DNA of 64,000 nucleotides from an uncultured Prevotella sp. (GCA_900550365.1 URRR01000002.1:90894-154893); one strand, 5' to 3'. Positions 42,815 to 52,971 are shown, counted from the first letter of the stretch. Translations and numbers: made by a program. Notes: a model not told the origin generated them from the letters alone.

Positions 42815-43984
42815 TCAGACATTATATTTCTTCAATGCGATTTTTATTGCGTTTAACCATCCGTGGCCAAATCTTAAATCAGGTTCCACATAATTACCTT
42901 CCCCCCATTCATTCCATGCTCTTAACATCAAAATCCTATGCTGCTCATCTTTATCACTTATCAAATTTAACGCGTCTTCAATATGCTTTTGAAAGTATTC
43001 AGGAGTTGAATTAACATAAACACCATCATAAGAGCCGACACGTGGAGTACGGTCCCACTGTGGAACAATTGTTGGAATAACATTTTCCCAAGCATCTTCT
43101 GGAGCAAAATAGTTTTTTATAACTTTTCTATATTCAAACTTATTCACTTTCAAACCATAAAATATGGTTCTTAACAACAATTGTGTTAAGCGAATATATT
43201 TGCCCTTATATATCATCTCTGCACGAAACTTTCCAAAAGAATTCACACCGTCAAAACCTAATTTTAAAATGTCATTATAGACATCCTTGCTGCTTTTAAG
43301 ATTTGGTAAAACCCGATGTATTGTTCCGTCACTTTCGCGTTTTATTGTTGACGTTGAATTCGTAACCCCAACAAAATAAAAATCACCAAGTCCATTCTCC
43401 ATTGCTAACTTTCTCCATATACATATAAAATTAGTAACGTCTTTGAAATTATATGGATCATAGATTAAGAACAAAGGTTTTGCATCTACAGTAATATACC
43501 GATGATCCTTAAAAGCTGGTAAAAGATAATTGAAATGCTCAATATAATCTTTTTCACCTGGATATTCTTGCTTGGCAATCAATTCTTTTGAATTAAAACC
43601 TCCACTTTTACGTCTCCAAGTCTTTGTCGTCCAGTCGTGATTCGCCCAACATAAACAGAAAGGGAAATCAGGTTTTCCACTTAAAACAACCTCTTCAAAA
43701 GGTCGTTCCAACAATTTTTTTCCATTACCCAACCAATAATGATAATAACAAAAACCTTCAATACCTGCATCTCTAGCCAAAGATGCTTGTTCTTCCCTTA
43801 CTTCAGGTAATCTTAAATCATAAAAACCAAGATCTGCGGGAATATGAGGCTGGTAATGTCCTTTAAACATCGGCCTTGCCTGAGCAACACTTGTCCATTC
43901 TGTATATCCTGGCCCCCAAAACTTATCATTTTCTGGCACTGGATGAAATTGTGGTAAATAATATGCAATTATTCTAGCTTTCAT
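42815..43984 (-). CDS. WbsX / GH99-like family protein of polysaccharide loci
   Basis: A 389-residue protein opening with AYYLPQFHPVPENDKFWGPG, followed by GYTEWTSVAQARPMFKGHYQPHIPADLGFYDL. This is the standard signature of WbsX (glycoside-hydrolase-99-like) proteins found in O-antigen and capsule clusters. The end has LRAWNEWGEGNYVEPD. Family members are called glycosyltransferases or hydrolases without firm biochemistry. No signal peptide is present, so it acts in the cytoplasm. Confidence 0.85.
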   Translation of the reverse strand: MKARIIAYYLPQFHPVPENDKFWGPGYTEWTSVAQARPMFKGHYQPHIPADLGFYDLRLPEVREEQASLARDAGIEGFCYYHYWLGNGKKLLERPFEEVVLSGKPDFPFCLCWANHDWTTKTWRRKSGGFNSKELIAKQEYPGEKDYIEHFNYLLPAFKDHRYITVDAKPLFLIYDPYNFKDVTNFICIWRKLAMENGLGDFYFVGVTNSTSTIKRESDGTIHRVLPNLKSSKDVYNDILKLGFDGVNSFGKFRAEMIYKGKYIRLTQLLLRTIFYGLKVNKFEYRKVIKNYFAPEDAWENVIPTIVPQWDRTPRVGSYDGVYVNSTPEYFQKHIEDALNLISDKDEQHRILMLRAWNEWGEGNYVEPDLRFGHGWLNAIKIALKKYNV

Positions 43985-43999
43985 TTTTTATAAATTAAG

Positions 44000-44638
44000 T
44001 TAAATATTTAATCGTTTGACAATTCTTGCGGGGGCTCCAACTATCATTGTATAAGACGGAACATTTTTTGTAACCACACTGTTAGCACCAATTATAACCC
44101 CATCTCCAATAATAACATTAGGCATAATACATACATTATTTCCAATCCATACATTATCACCAATTCTCACTCCCCCTTTTGATACAAGTGAACGTTTTTC
44201 TGGATGAATATTTAAATCATCAAATTCAAACATTCCATGTGCATTATCCGTGATAAGAACATTTGTTCCAGTAAGCAGATTTTTACCTATAATAATACTA
44301 TTACAAGCTGTAATATGTGACATTGCACCTATATGACAATTATCACCTATTCTTATTTCAGGTGTTTTTCTTTCGCCCATATAATTATCCCAAGCTGTCA
44401 ACTTTATTCCTTTATCAAGTTCAACATTACGACCTATATGGATATAACGTACACCCTCTAAAGCAGATGCCCTATATTCTATAACTGAATTTACGCCCCA
44501 ACAAACAAATCGTCCAGACCAAAAACCAGTATATATATGAGAAATAAAAGCACGAATCCATTTAGATATAATTGGAAAATAAACATACGATAAAACCCAA
44601 CCAATAGATTCAGCAAACCTCTTTATTAATTGTCGCAT
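44000..44638 (-). CDS. Hexapeptide-repeat O-acetyltransferase
   Basis: A 212-residue left-handed beta-helix acyltransferase. The hydrophobic N-terminus (VLSYVYFPIISKWIRAFI) may associate with the membrane. Hexapeptide rungs run from about 70 to 200 (IGRNVELDKGIKLTAW, IGDNVWIGNNVCIMPNVIIG, IGANSVVTKNVPSYTMIVG), ending with GAPARIVKRL. It resembles WcaF/WcaB-type enzymes and probably acetylates a sugar of the repeat. Its start overlaps the upstream GT gene end by 13 bp. Confidence 0.87.
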   Translation of the reverse strand: MRQLIKRFAESIGWVLSYVYFPIISKWIRAFISHIYTGFWSGRFVCWGVNSVIEYRASALEGVRYIHIGRNVELDKGIKLTAWDNYMGERKTPEIRIGDNCHIGAMSHITACNSIIIGKNLLTGTNVLITDNAHGMFEFDDLNIHPEKRSLVSKGGVRIGDNVWIGNNVCIMPNVIIGDGVIIGANSVVTKNVPSYTMIVGAPARIVKRLNI

Positions 44639-45792
44639 AATATTTTATTATAAAAATTAAAAACCCGTTCTATATATTTATTAATAGGATACAACTCTGT
44701 TACAGTATTCAAAGCTGCCTTTTTCATTTTAGTGTAACTATGAGACGATGAAGATGTCACTTCGATAAGTCTACAAACTAAATCATTCGTTGTTTCATAC
44801 CTTAAACCTATCTCAATCCCTGTCAAGTATAATCCATTATCAAACTGTTCTTTGGTTCCCCCGGTATTCTTACCAATTACCAAACAACCATTTTTCATTG
44901 CTTCTGACATACAGCGACCAAATGCCTCAAAACGTGAGCTGATGATTATAGCAGACACCTCTTGCATGAAACGAGCAACATCATTACGTTCACCTAAAAA
45001 ACAAACGTTGTCATTTAAACAATATTGATTGATACGATTTAAAACGAGCTTATAATACCTTTTATCACATATACTACCAACAACAAGCAATTTATACGGT
45101 TCTTTTATTTTATTTCTATAATCATTGTAGGCATCAATAATCTGCATTAATCCTTTTGCCGGTTCAATACGGCCCACATATAAAAATTGTCGTTTCTTGT
45201 CAAAGTCATACAATCCACCATCACTTCTTTCTATTCCATTATAAATGACTTCTGAACGAGAACCATACAGTTTATGATATTCTTGTACAGTTTTAGTTAC
45301 ACAAATTGAATAACTTCCGTATTTTTCTAACTTTTTATAAAATTTATATTTTGACGGATAATAATGTTCATTAAAATCAATATCACAGAATTCTCTAAAA
45401 TGAAATATATGTGGTATTTTTAACTTTATAGATGCTTTATAACCAATGTCTATGACGCTTACATTTGTATGTATAAGTTGCACCTCATCTTTTTTACATA
45501 ATTTTATCACCTTTCTTGTTGCAAAATAAGACAAAATACGCCTCATAACAATTCTAGGAATAAACATCAAAAAATCTGTAACCGTATTCAAGTAAGGATA
45601 TGTATTAGGTCTATATTTAAAAGAATAGACCTGTATTCCACGTGCTTTTAACACATTATATAATCCATTAGTATCTGGAGTAATCACTATAGGATGTACA
45701 CCCTTTAATGACAAACCGTCCAATAACACCAATAATGATTTTGAAGCACCCCCCAAAGAACTTGTAGAATTAACTATATATAACACTTTCAT
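44626..45792 (-). CDS. Glycosyltransferase, GT4-like
   Basis: A 388-residue GT-B enzyme. The acceptor domain begins MKVLYIVNSTSSLGGASKSL with the glycine-rich loop. The donor domain shows QFLYVGRIEPAKGLMQIIDAY and the E-x7-E region ISSRFEAFGRCMSEAMKNGCLVIG. It overlaps wzy by 23 bp and the acetyltransferase by 13 bp, evidence of a compact operon. Confidence 0.88.
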   Translation of the reverse strand: MKVLYIVNSTSSLGGASKSLLVLLDGLSLKGVHPIVITPDTNGLYNVLKARGIQVYSFKYRPNTYPYLNTVTDFLMFIPRIVMRRILSYFATRKVIKLCKKDEVQLIHTNVSVIDIGYKASIKLKIPHIFHFREFCDIDFNEHYYPSKYKFYKKLEKYGSYSICVTKTVQEYHKLYGSRSEVIYNGIERSDGGLYDFDKKRQFLYVGRIEPAKGLMQIIDAYNDYRNKIKEPYKLLVVGSICDKRYYKLVLNRINQYCLNDNVCFLGERNDVARFMQEVSAIIISSRFEAFGRCMSEAMKNGCLVIGKNTGGTKEQFDNGLYLTGIEIGLRYETTNDLVCRLIEVTSSSSHSYTKMKKAALNTVTELYPINKYIERVFNFYNKILCDN

Positions 45793-47026
45793 CGTATTTC
45801 TTATTATACGTTCTTGAATTTGAAAAATTTAAATATGCAGTACACAACAATGGAATAAAATAATTATACCACATTAAATATCCTCTCACAATAAAACACA
45901 ACAAGGAAACGACTAATGATGCAAAAAACATACGTCTATCCTTGTAATGTGAGAACGCAACAAAATAAAAAATTATTAACAAAATCAAACCAACAACGCC
46001 ATTTTCATATATATATACTCTAAAACCAGAATTACCAAACACAGTATAATCCGTTTCACGACCAAATAAAAGATCCGTTGAATTCAAAAAATTATCATAT
46101 TCCATTTGAAAATCATCAGTAACTCTATTATCTCCAGCAAGTTCACCATCGTCTATTTCCAAACGAATTAAAATCAAATCGTGTACAAGATTATCTCCAC
46201 CGTTGTAATAAAAGGCGCTGATGCTTATAAGCATAATAACTGAAATAGAAAGAAATAACTTTTTTACAATATTTTTTCTTTGACACCATAAATTAAGAAA
46301 AATCACAACAACAAAAATCACATAAGCAGCAAGTGAAAATGTCAATAGCGTTGCCACAATTAAAACAATATTATACCATTTCCTCCACTTTCCAATTTGC
46401 GTAAGCAATAATAAAACTGTAGCAGTTCCTAAATGGCCTGGTTCCAAAAAAACAGAATGGAATCGTGGAAAAATTGTAGAAAATATTGAGCGATCGTCTA
46501 TCATAAAAAAATAATAATTTGTATATGAATACAAACCTTCTTCTCCAAAAACAACATCTTGTGACGGGAATGAGAAACCTAATAGATGTAAGAAAAAGCA
46601 TGGAATAGAAAAAGATAACAATATTGACATTACCTTTGCTATAAAGGTTGCCAAGTTTTCCAATTCTAAAGTATCAATCCTAAAAAGAGATAAAAAAATA
46701 AGTATATTAAAAAGTTGTACAACAATACCTCCAAAATTTGCATTGTTAACCACCAACTGGTAAAATAATAAAATCAAATAAGTAAAAATTGCAGGTAAAA
46801 AATTTCGCATGGCAAAAACAGGCTTGTCCATAGAATTAGAAACAAGCATTGCTATAGTAACCAAACAACATGCAGGTATAACATAAAAAGGCCCTATAGG
46901 CCATAGAAACCAAGGATTCAAGGAGCCCAAATAAACTAATAATATACCTCCATACAGAAATATCCTAACAATATTTCTTTTTGGAAAAGCATATATATTT
47001 TTTAAATTTAAAATCCTTAACTCCAT
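45770..47026 (-). CDS. wzy: O-antigen/capsule repeat-unit polymerase (Wzy-like)
   Basis: A 418-residue integral membrane protein with about ten hydrophobic helices and one large periplasmic loop between residues 265 and 330 (YYNGGDNLVHDLILIRLEID then DYTVFGNSGFRVYIYENGVV). This is the usual layout of O-antigen polymerases, which have little primary-sequence conservation. I start at ATG 47026 (MELRILNLKNIY) rather than GTG 47074; this removes an overlap with wzx. The assignment rests on topology and position next to wzx. Confidence 0.75.
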   Translation of the reverse strand: MELRILNLKNIYAFPKRNIVRIFLYGGILLVYLGSLNPWFLWPIGPFYVIPACCLVTIAMLVSNSMDKPVFAMRNFLPAIFTYLILLFYQLVVNNANFGGIVVQLFNILIFLSLFRIDTLELENLATFIAKVMSILLSFSIPCFFLHLLGFSFPSQDVVFGEEGLYSYTNYYFFMIDDRSIFSTIFPRFHSVFLEPGHLGTATVLLLLTQIGKWRKWYNIVLIVATLLTFSLAAYVIFVVVIFLNLWCQRKNIVKKLFLSISVIMLISISAFYYNGGDNLVHDLILIRLEIDDGELAGDNRVTDDFQMEYDNFLNSTDLLFGRETDYTVFGNSGFRVYIYENGVVGLILLIIFYFVAFSHYKDRRMFFASLVVSLLCFIVRGYLMWYNYFIPLLCTAYLNFSNSRTYNKKYDESVIYS

Positions 47027-47042
47027 ATCATCACATATAATT

Positions 47043-48548
47043 TTATAAAAAATTCCTAAAATATAAGCGTTCACTACTCGTCATTGTGAAACACCAAAAA
47101 ACAATACCACCAATAAAAAAAGATATCAATAATGTAAATATAAACCTATTAGGAAAGGATACAAAGAAAACACATACATTCCCAACAAGAAGCAATATAC
47201 ATAGAAGTGGAAACAATGGACAAATCGCCTTTTTTATAAATTCCAGCATACTAAATTCCACTATATGCTTCATATAAAAAATTCTAAATATTGAAACCAC
47301 TAATTCTATAAAAAAATATATCAACATAACACACTCAGCATCACGCCATAATGATAATGACAATAAAGCTAATGGCAAAATTACAAGTTTTGGTGTATAC
47401 ATAAACAATGAATAAGTACGTATTTTACCCAATGCTTGATTAGCAGTATTAAGACCATAAGTCAACTGATCGACAATAAATGAAAGCAGCATAAACTTAC
47501 AAAACATCTCTGTTCCTTTTGGTACATCTTTTAACCAAAAAATCAATATCGAATGCATTTCAATAATTACAGGAATAGCTATAATCATCATCAAAGCCGA
47601 TGAATATTTACTTTCATGCATAGCCAAACTAAACATTCTTCGTCGATCACCAGCACCCTCTGCCTTCATTATTTGTGGATTCATTGCATTTAATATTGAA
47701 GTAGAGACGAAAGACAAAGCAACTTGGATCTGACTGGCAATACCATAAGCTGCATTGATGACCGTTCCAAAAAAATTGTTCAACAGTATTGCAATACCCT
47801 GATTTCTCAAAACAATAACACCAGCACCATAAGTTGTCCAGCTCGCAAATCCCAATAAATTATATATAGAGTCTCTATCAATATAATTTTTTTTAAATAC
47901 TGTAATAGAACATTCATCAAAATTTTTAATTGAATAGCAAACATATGCTACCAAATTACAAAACTGTATTAAAGCTATCATTATTGCATACAACGTTAAT
48001 CGGTCGTACACTGAAAAAGTTATATAAAATGCAAGAATTAATTTCAAACATCCATCCAGCACTTCGACAACTGAAATGTATATAATATTTTCACGTGCAA
48101 TAAAAATAGCTTTATAAGGTGCAATAAGAATTGTTATTATTAGCACTATTATTGAAAAATAATATACATTTTCGGCAGCAGCAAGTCTTTCTTCAGGAAT
48201 ATTAATCCAAGAATATATCACAAAATCTTTTATAAGAAATAAAACAAGCGAAATGACAATTGAAAAAGATATATGAATAAACAAACTATTGAAAAAAATC
48301 TTCTTAACAGCATCCATATCACCTCTACCATGATGAAATGAGATATATCTTTGAGTTGTTACAACAAGTGAATTTGTAATAAATCCCAACATAGTAACAA
48401 CACCACCTATAATAGAATAAATACCAAAATCCGACATTCCTAATGCTCCAAGTATTAGACGAGTTGAATAAAGGCTCAATATCATATTTATTATTGACCG
48501 AAAATATTGAGCTATGGTATTAATTACTATTCTTTTAACAGGTTCCAT
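47043..48548 (-). CDS. wzx: Polysaccharide flippase (Wzx-like, MOP superfamily)
   Basis: A 501-residue membrane protein with 12-14 hydrophobic helices. The N-terminal segment VINTIAQYFRSIINMILSLYSTRLILGALG matches polysaccharide-transport proteins of the MOP group; the loop STSILNAMNPQIMKAEGAGD is also typical. It flips undecaprenyl-linked repeat units to the periplasm for Wzy. It lies 12 bp after the wzz stop. Confidence 0.88.
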   Translation of the reverse strand: MEPVKRIVINTIAQYFRSIINMILSLYSTRLILGALGMSDFGIYSIIGGVVTMLGFITNSLVVTTQRYISFHHGRGDMDAVKKIFFNSLFIHISFSIVISLVLFLIKDFVIYSWINIPEERLAAAENVYYFSIIVLIITILIAPYKAIFIARENIIYISVVEVLDGCLKLILAFYITFSVYDRLTLYAIMIALIQFCNLVAYVCYSIKNFDECSITVFKKNYIDRDSIYNLLGFASWTTYGAGVIVLRNQGIAILLNNFFGTVINAAYGIASQIQVALSFVSTSILNAMNPQIMKAEGAGDRRRMFSLAMHESKYSSALMMIIAIPVIIEMHSILIFWLKDVPKGTEMFCKFMLLSFIVDQLTYGLNTANQALGKIRTYSLFMYTPKLVILPLALLSLSLWRDAECVMLIYFFIELVVSIFRIFYMKHIVEFSMLEFIKKAICPLFPLLCILLLVGNVCVFFVSFPNRFIFTLLISFFIGGIVFWCFTMTSSERLYFRNFL

Positions 48549-48560
48549 TCCTTAACAATA

Positions 48561-49634
48561 CTATTTTAAAGCAGAAAGTTGATCCATTATATCTTTTTTG
48601 AAAACATACACTACAATACAAATAAAAGTAAAAAACATAATAACAAAAACAAACATTAATCTTTTGGGACCTGCAGGCTTTTGAGGAACATAAGCACCTT
48701 GTATTACAGTAAATGCTGGAGTACGTTCCTGAACTTTTGCTTTTGCAATTTGCAATTGTGAACACATTGCTGTGTAGGCATTATACTTTAATTGCATTTC
48801 ATTCTCTAAGTCTTGCTCTTTTGCCTTAAAACTTGTTAATGTTAGATCTGCATTAGCATCTGCATAGTTTGCATACATATTACGCGCCTTATCATAAGCA
48901 GCCTTAGCTTCTCGTGTCAAGTTTTCATAATAAATCATATCAACACGTGCTTTCCTCGTCCTATAATCTGTTATAAAATTCTGCAATCTAACACGTACAG
49001 AATCTGCCATTGTCGCACATATTAACTTATCTTGATCTTTGACTGTAATAGATATAACATCTGTTTTTTTATCCACAGAACAAGTAATATTGTCTTTAAT
49101 CACATCAACAATACTCTCTTGTTGCTTTGACAAAATAAGGAGATCTGACTTATCCTTTACATTATGAATAATATTCTGTTCTTTTTCTTCTGAAAAGAAA
49201 TCATGTATTATCTTCACCAGATACATGAATGGTTGTTTCAATATGCAAACTTTCTGATACTTAGTTAAATAAGTATAATAGTCCGTTTCTATATCACCAA
49301 CTTCATTTTTAACTTTAATATAAAATAAATCAACTATAAAATTCGATGAATTCATTAAATCAGGATAAAGCATTGGATAAATTGCATCTGAAGATGCCAT
49401 ATTATCCAAATTAAAACCAAACGATGTTGCTAATGAGCCTAGTGTTCCTATACCTGAGCCACTTTCATTCTCTGGAGCAAGTGTTATTGTCGTAGTATAA
49501 TAACGAGGTTGAAGAAAAATCCATATGCATGACAATATAAATGCAATAAATAAGACCTTGGCAAAGAGCCACCTTCTATCTATAAAACGTTTAAGGACCT
49601 TCCTTAAATCTATAGTATCACTATTGTATCCCAT
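48561..49634 (-). CDS. Chain-length determinant protein (Wzz-like, no kinase domain)
   Basis: A 357-residue inner-membrane co-polymerase. TM1 lies at about 27-47 (FAKVLFIAFILSCIWIFL), the periplasmic part contains a coiled coil (about 225-300), and a proline-rich stretch (YVPQKPAGPKR) leads into TM2 (LMFVFVIMFFTFICIVVYVF). The cytoplasmic tail is only about 12 residues, so the tyrosine-kinase domain is absent. The BY-kinase at 11436-13943 is the only such kinase in the window. It is AT-rich like wzx and wzy. Confidence 0.88.
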   Translation of the reverse strand: MGYNSDTIDLRKVLKRFIDRRWLFAKVLFIAFILSCIWIFLQPRYYTTTITLAPENESGSGIGTLGSLATSFGFNLDNMASSDAIYPMLYPDLMNSSNFIVDLFYIKVKNEVGDIETDYYTYLTKYQKVCILKQPFMYLVKIIHDFFSEEKEQNIIHNVKDKSDLLILSKQQESIVDVIKDNITCSVDKKTDVISITVKDQDKLICATMADSVRVRLQNFITDYRTRKARVDMIYYENLTREAKAAYDKARNMYANYADANADLTLTSFKAKEQDLENEMQLKYNAYTAMCSQLQIAKAKVQERTPAFTVIQGAYVPQKPAGPKRLMFVFVIMFFTFICIVVYVFKKDIMDQLSALK

Positions 49635-49671
49635 TTTAATTATCTACAAAAAAACGAACATAAACATCTTA

Positions 49672-52278
49672 TTACTTAAACAAGTTAGCCAGCGTTGCTA
49701 CCATGGTAGCAATGGATGCTGCGGATGTTCCTATTGACAGTTTCTCGGCTAAAGACATGGTGGTAACCTTCTTTTGCGGGACGAATATCTCGCAACCGGG
49801 CTGCGGCTTGGCGCCGTCACTGACCTTGGCCACGGTGCCGTTCATGTAGATGATGAACGCGTGGCTCTTCTTTGCGCGGTTACTGTAGCCGCCGGCCTGA
49901 TTGATGTAATACTTCGCCTTCTTACCCTTCTGATAGCCTACGGTGTTTGGATACATTACCTCACCGTTAATCTTGACTGTCGCTGTATATTGCGGAACAA
50001 AGAGGCGGTCGCCCTCACGCAGTACGATGTCAGCATCGCCTCCAGGCTCTGCCAGAGCCTTGTCAAGCTCAATTCCGACAGAATATGTCTCGGGTATCTC
50101 AAATTTCTTGTTTATCTCAGCGCTGTTCAGGGTGATATTCTTGCCTGCACCGGCAGCCTCAAGCTCAAGACGTTCAGCCTCTTCCTGCGCCATTCTCAAG
50201 GCCACTTCGTATCTTTTACGCTCATTCTCGTTCATCTTCCTCTCAAGGCGCGCACCTGCTACGTAGGCACGGTCGTTCACTCCGCCGGCACTCTTTATCA
50301 GATCGCTGAGGCGCTGGTTCTTTTTTGACAAAGTGTATGTGCCGCTGAACATCACCTCACCATCTACCGTAACATTCTGCTGCTTATAGAAGCCGGGGCT
50401 CTTACGGACATAAACCTCGTCAAACGGCATGAGCTTGAATCCCGGCTCGCCGTCAATCACAAAACCGTCTTTCAGCGCAAAAGTATATGTCCGCGCGATT
50501 ATGGAATCAGTTGTAAGCGCTTTAGGGTTGACCATACGGCGGGCAACATCCACCTTTACGGTAGATGCCGTCTGCTTCAGTCCTCCGGCCTGCAGAACAA
50601 AGTCCTCAAGAGTCTCGTTGTCAGCATATTTATACACACCGGGATAGAACACTTCACCATGAATAGTGACGGTCTGCTGTTCCATCATTTCCTGTTTCGT
50701 AGGAATAAACAGCACATCATTATTCTGTACTGGAATGTCAGCCACACGTCCTGCCATTATTCCCTCAACATCAACCGGTATAACCTCAAGGGTACGGTCA
50801 GGCTTCATACGGTGCATAACGGCTCTGGCTGTAAACGCCTCCTCTTTCAGTCCGTCGGCATGTTCTATCAATGAGCGAACACTTGTAATATCACCGCCAA
50901 CCTGGTACATTCCCGGACGGAAGACTGCACCTTTGACTTCCACCATGTTGGAGAAACGAGGCAGAATAGAATCTACACTTACCGAGTCAGCATCAGCCAG
51001 ATGGAAAGCACTCATATCAAACTCATCAATATTATAAACCGAGTATTCACGTCCGGCCTTACGCACCAGTCTGACAGACTTTTTATACGCATCGCCGGTA
51101 AATCCGCCGGCATATTTAAGCAGCGTAGCCACGCTTTCGTTTTTTTTCATTTCGTAATACATCGGGCGTTTAACCTTTCCCGTAATATTCACGAGACAGT
51201 CATACGTTCCTACGGATATCACGTCATTATCAGCAAGGCGGATGTTTCCTGTCAGCTTGCCGTTCAGAATATAATCGTATATGTCAACGGTTGAGACGAG
51301 ACGGTTGTTGCGGTACACCTTGATATTACGCAACGTACCAAGGTCATTTGTACCGCCGGCCATGTATAGCGCATGGAACACCGTGGCGAAAGCCGGCAAG
51401 GTATAAGTACCCGGATTCTTAACCTCACCCATTACATTAATCATTATCGTGCGCGTCTGGCCGACCGTAAGCCTTATCTTCGAACTGCTGTACCTCGTAC
51501 CTACTGTTGAACGCAGTCTGGCGTTGGCTTCCTCAACAGTAAGTCCACCTACCTGTACAGGGCCGTAACCTTCGATGGTCACTGTTCCGTCAGGCGACAC
51601 CGTGCTCTCTATTGTCTTCTGCGACGCACCATATATGTCTATAAACACGGCATCACCCGGCCCGAGACGGTAGTTCTGCGGGGTTGCAATGTTCATGTCA
51701 GGCTCAAACGTAAGATATTTATTATTGAATATATCACGGCCAAACACCTTGGTCTCGCCCTTTTCCCTGTCTGCAAGATATTTTTCAACGATAGCAGCCG
51801 TGTCCGGGATGAAGCTGTTCAGCTCGTCCTGCATCATCAGCCAGTCCTCGTTGCTCTCATCATATATGCCCTCGTTCACGTTATCGCGGCCGTCTATCAT
51901 CCTGTATGACGGCATTATATCGTCATCACCGCCACGTGTTACGGTCTGCTTCTTGCCGTCTGCCCCTGTTACGCCCGCACGTCCCTTGCTGTTATTAGTA
52001 CGCAGACGGCTTCCACCGTTACTATTTTGCGAGCTTACCGTACCAAGGCCCTGGCCTTCAGCCATTCTCTCATACTTTTGCCTTACGCGGCGGATCTGAG
52101 ATATGTCGACACCGCGCTGCATCAGTTTGGTTACAATCTGCGCCTGTGACGTGCCCGAAGCATGTTCAGACATGACATACTCAATGACCTGTTCGTCTGT
52201 CATTGACGACTGGGCAGAAACATACACTGGCAATAATGCCGCCATAACAACCAATATGAAGAATTTTCTTATATGCAT
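49672..52278 (-). CDS. Polysaccharide export outer-membrane protein with multiple SLBB domains (Wza-like)
   Basis: An 868-residue secreted protein with a signal peptide (1-22, cut after YVSAQ). A short helical domain (about 23-70) and a polar linker (72-115) come first. The Poly_export domain is near 195-275 (YRLGPGDAVFIDIYG). Five or so SLBB beta-grasp repeats follow (for example ITGKVKRPMYYEM, VKGAVFRPGMYQV, IHGEVFYPGVYKY, VDGEVMFSGTYTL, INGEVMYPNTVGY). A hydrophobic C-terminus ends it. It forms the export channel across the envelope. Its base composition matches the general chromosome, unlike the block just downstream. Confidence 0.93.
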   Translation of the reverse strand: MHIRKFFILVVMAALLPVYVSAQSSMTDEQVIEYVMSEHASGTSQAQIVTKLMQRGVDISQIRRVRQKYERMAEGQGLGTVSSQNSNGGSRLRTNNSKGRAGVTGADGKKQTVTRGGDDDIMPSYRMIDGRDNVNEGIYDESNEDWLMMQDELNSFIPDTAAIVEKYLADREKGETKVFGRDIFNNKYLTFEPDMNIATPQNYRLGPGDAVFIDIYGASQKTIESTVSPDGTVTIEGYGPVQVGGLTVEEANARLRSTVGTRYSSSKIRLTVGQTRTIMINVMGEVKNPGTYTLPAFATVFHALYMAGGTNDLGTLRNIKVYRNNRLVSTVDIYDYILNGKLTGNIRLADNDVISVGTYDCLVNITGKVKRPMYYEMKKNESVATLLKYAGGFTGDAYKKSVRLVRKAGREYSVYNIDEFDMSAFHLADADSVSVDSILPRFSNMVEVKGAVFRPGMYQVGGDITSVRSLIEHADGLKEEAFTARAVMHRMKPDRTLEVIPVDVEGIMAGRVADIPVQNNDVLFIPTKQEMMEQQTVTIHGEVFYPGVYKYADNETLEDFVLQAGGLKQTASTVKVDVARRMVNPKALTTDSIIARTYTFALKDGFVIDGEPGFKLMPFDEVYVRKSPGFYKQQNVTVDGEVMFSGTYTLSKKNQRLSDLIKSAGGVNDRAYVAGARLERKMNENERKRYEVALRMAQEEAERLELEAAGAGKNITLNSAEINKKFEIPETYSVGIELDKALAEPGGDADIVLREGDRLFVPQYTATVKINGEVMYPNTVGYQKGKKAKYYINQAGGYSNRAKKSHAFIIYMNGTVAKVSDGAKPQPGCEIFVPQKKVTTMSLAEKLSIGTSAASIATMVATLANLFK

Positions 52279-52338
52279 ATATTATTATTCCTTATCTCTT
52301 TTTATCTTCTGATCCGTCATCAGCAAAAAGACAGGCTG

Positions 52339-52971
52339 TCAGAATTTTCTGCCGCTTATGATACCTGCCGCCGTACGGATTATTATACTTAAATCAAGCC
52401 ATAACGACCTCCGTTCCAGATAACTGATATCCATTCTCAGCCGTATCAGCATCTTTTCCATCGTGTCCGTATATCCGTTATAGAGCGTGGCCTCTGATGT
52501 CAGTCCCGGCTTCATCTTGTATATCAGGACATATTCCGGCGCAACGGCCATTATTTTGTCAATAAAATACTTGCGCTCCGGACGCGGGCCTACGAATGAC
52601 ATGTCACCCTTCAACACATTCCACAACTGCGGCAGCTCATCAAGATGATGCTCACGCAGAAATCTCTCAGTACGTGTAGAGTTTAAGTTGTCACATTTTG
52701 CCACCAACCGCGGTTCATCCTCACTGTCGCTCAGTGTCCTGAACTTGTATATCGTGAACGGCTTTCCCCCGTAACCTATTCTTTCCTGAGTGAATATCGC
52801 GGGGCCGTTCTTCTGCTTTTTAAGCATAAAATATATAACAATGAACACCGGCGACAGCACCACCATACCGACAAGAGCCGACACGAAGTCGAACATGCGC
52901 TTTACAGCAAGCTGCCACGGGCCCATGGCGTCATGCCCATGGTTACCGTTATCCTTCATGTCCATATCCAT
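52339..52971 (-). CDS. Undecaprenyl-phosphate sugar-1-phosphate transferase (polyprenyl HPPT family)
   Basis: It starts repeat-unit assembly by moving a sugar phosphate onto undecaprenyl phosphate. One N-terminal membrane helix (FVSALVGMVVLSPVFIVIYFML) is followed by the catalytic domain with FTQERIGYGGKPFTIYKFRT, GDMSFVGPRPERKYF and KPGLTSEATL. It is the short form, without the four extra N-terminal helices of WcaJ/WbaP. ATG 52971 (MDMDMKDNG) is my preferred start; GTG 53001 is possible. Confidence 0.92.
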   Translation of the reverse strand: MDMDMKDNGNHGHDAMGPWQLAVKRMFDFVSALVGMVVLSPVFIVIYFMLKKQKNGPAIFTQERIGYGGKPFTIYKFRTLSDSEDEPRLVAKCDNLNSTRTERFLREHHLDELPQLWNVLKGDMSFVGPRPERKYFIDKIMAVAPEYVLIYKMKPGLTSEATLYNGYTDTMEKMLIRLRMDISYLERRSLWLDLSIIIRTAAGIISGRKF

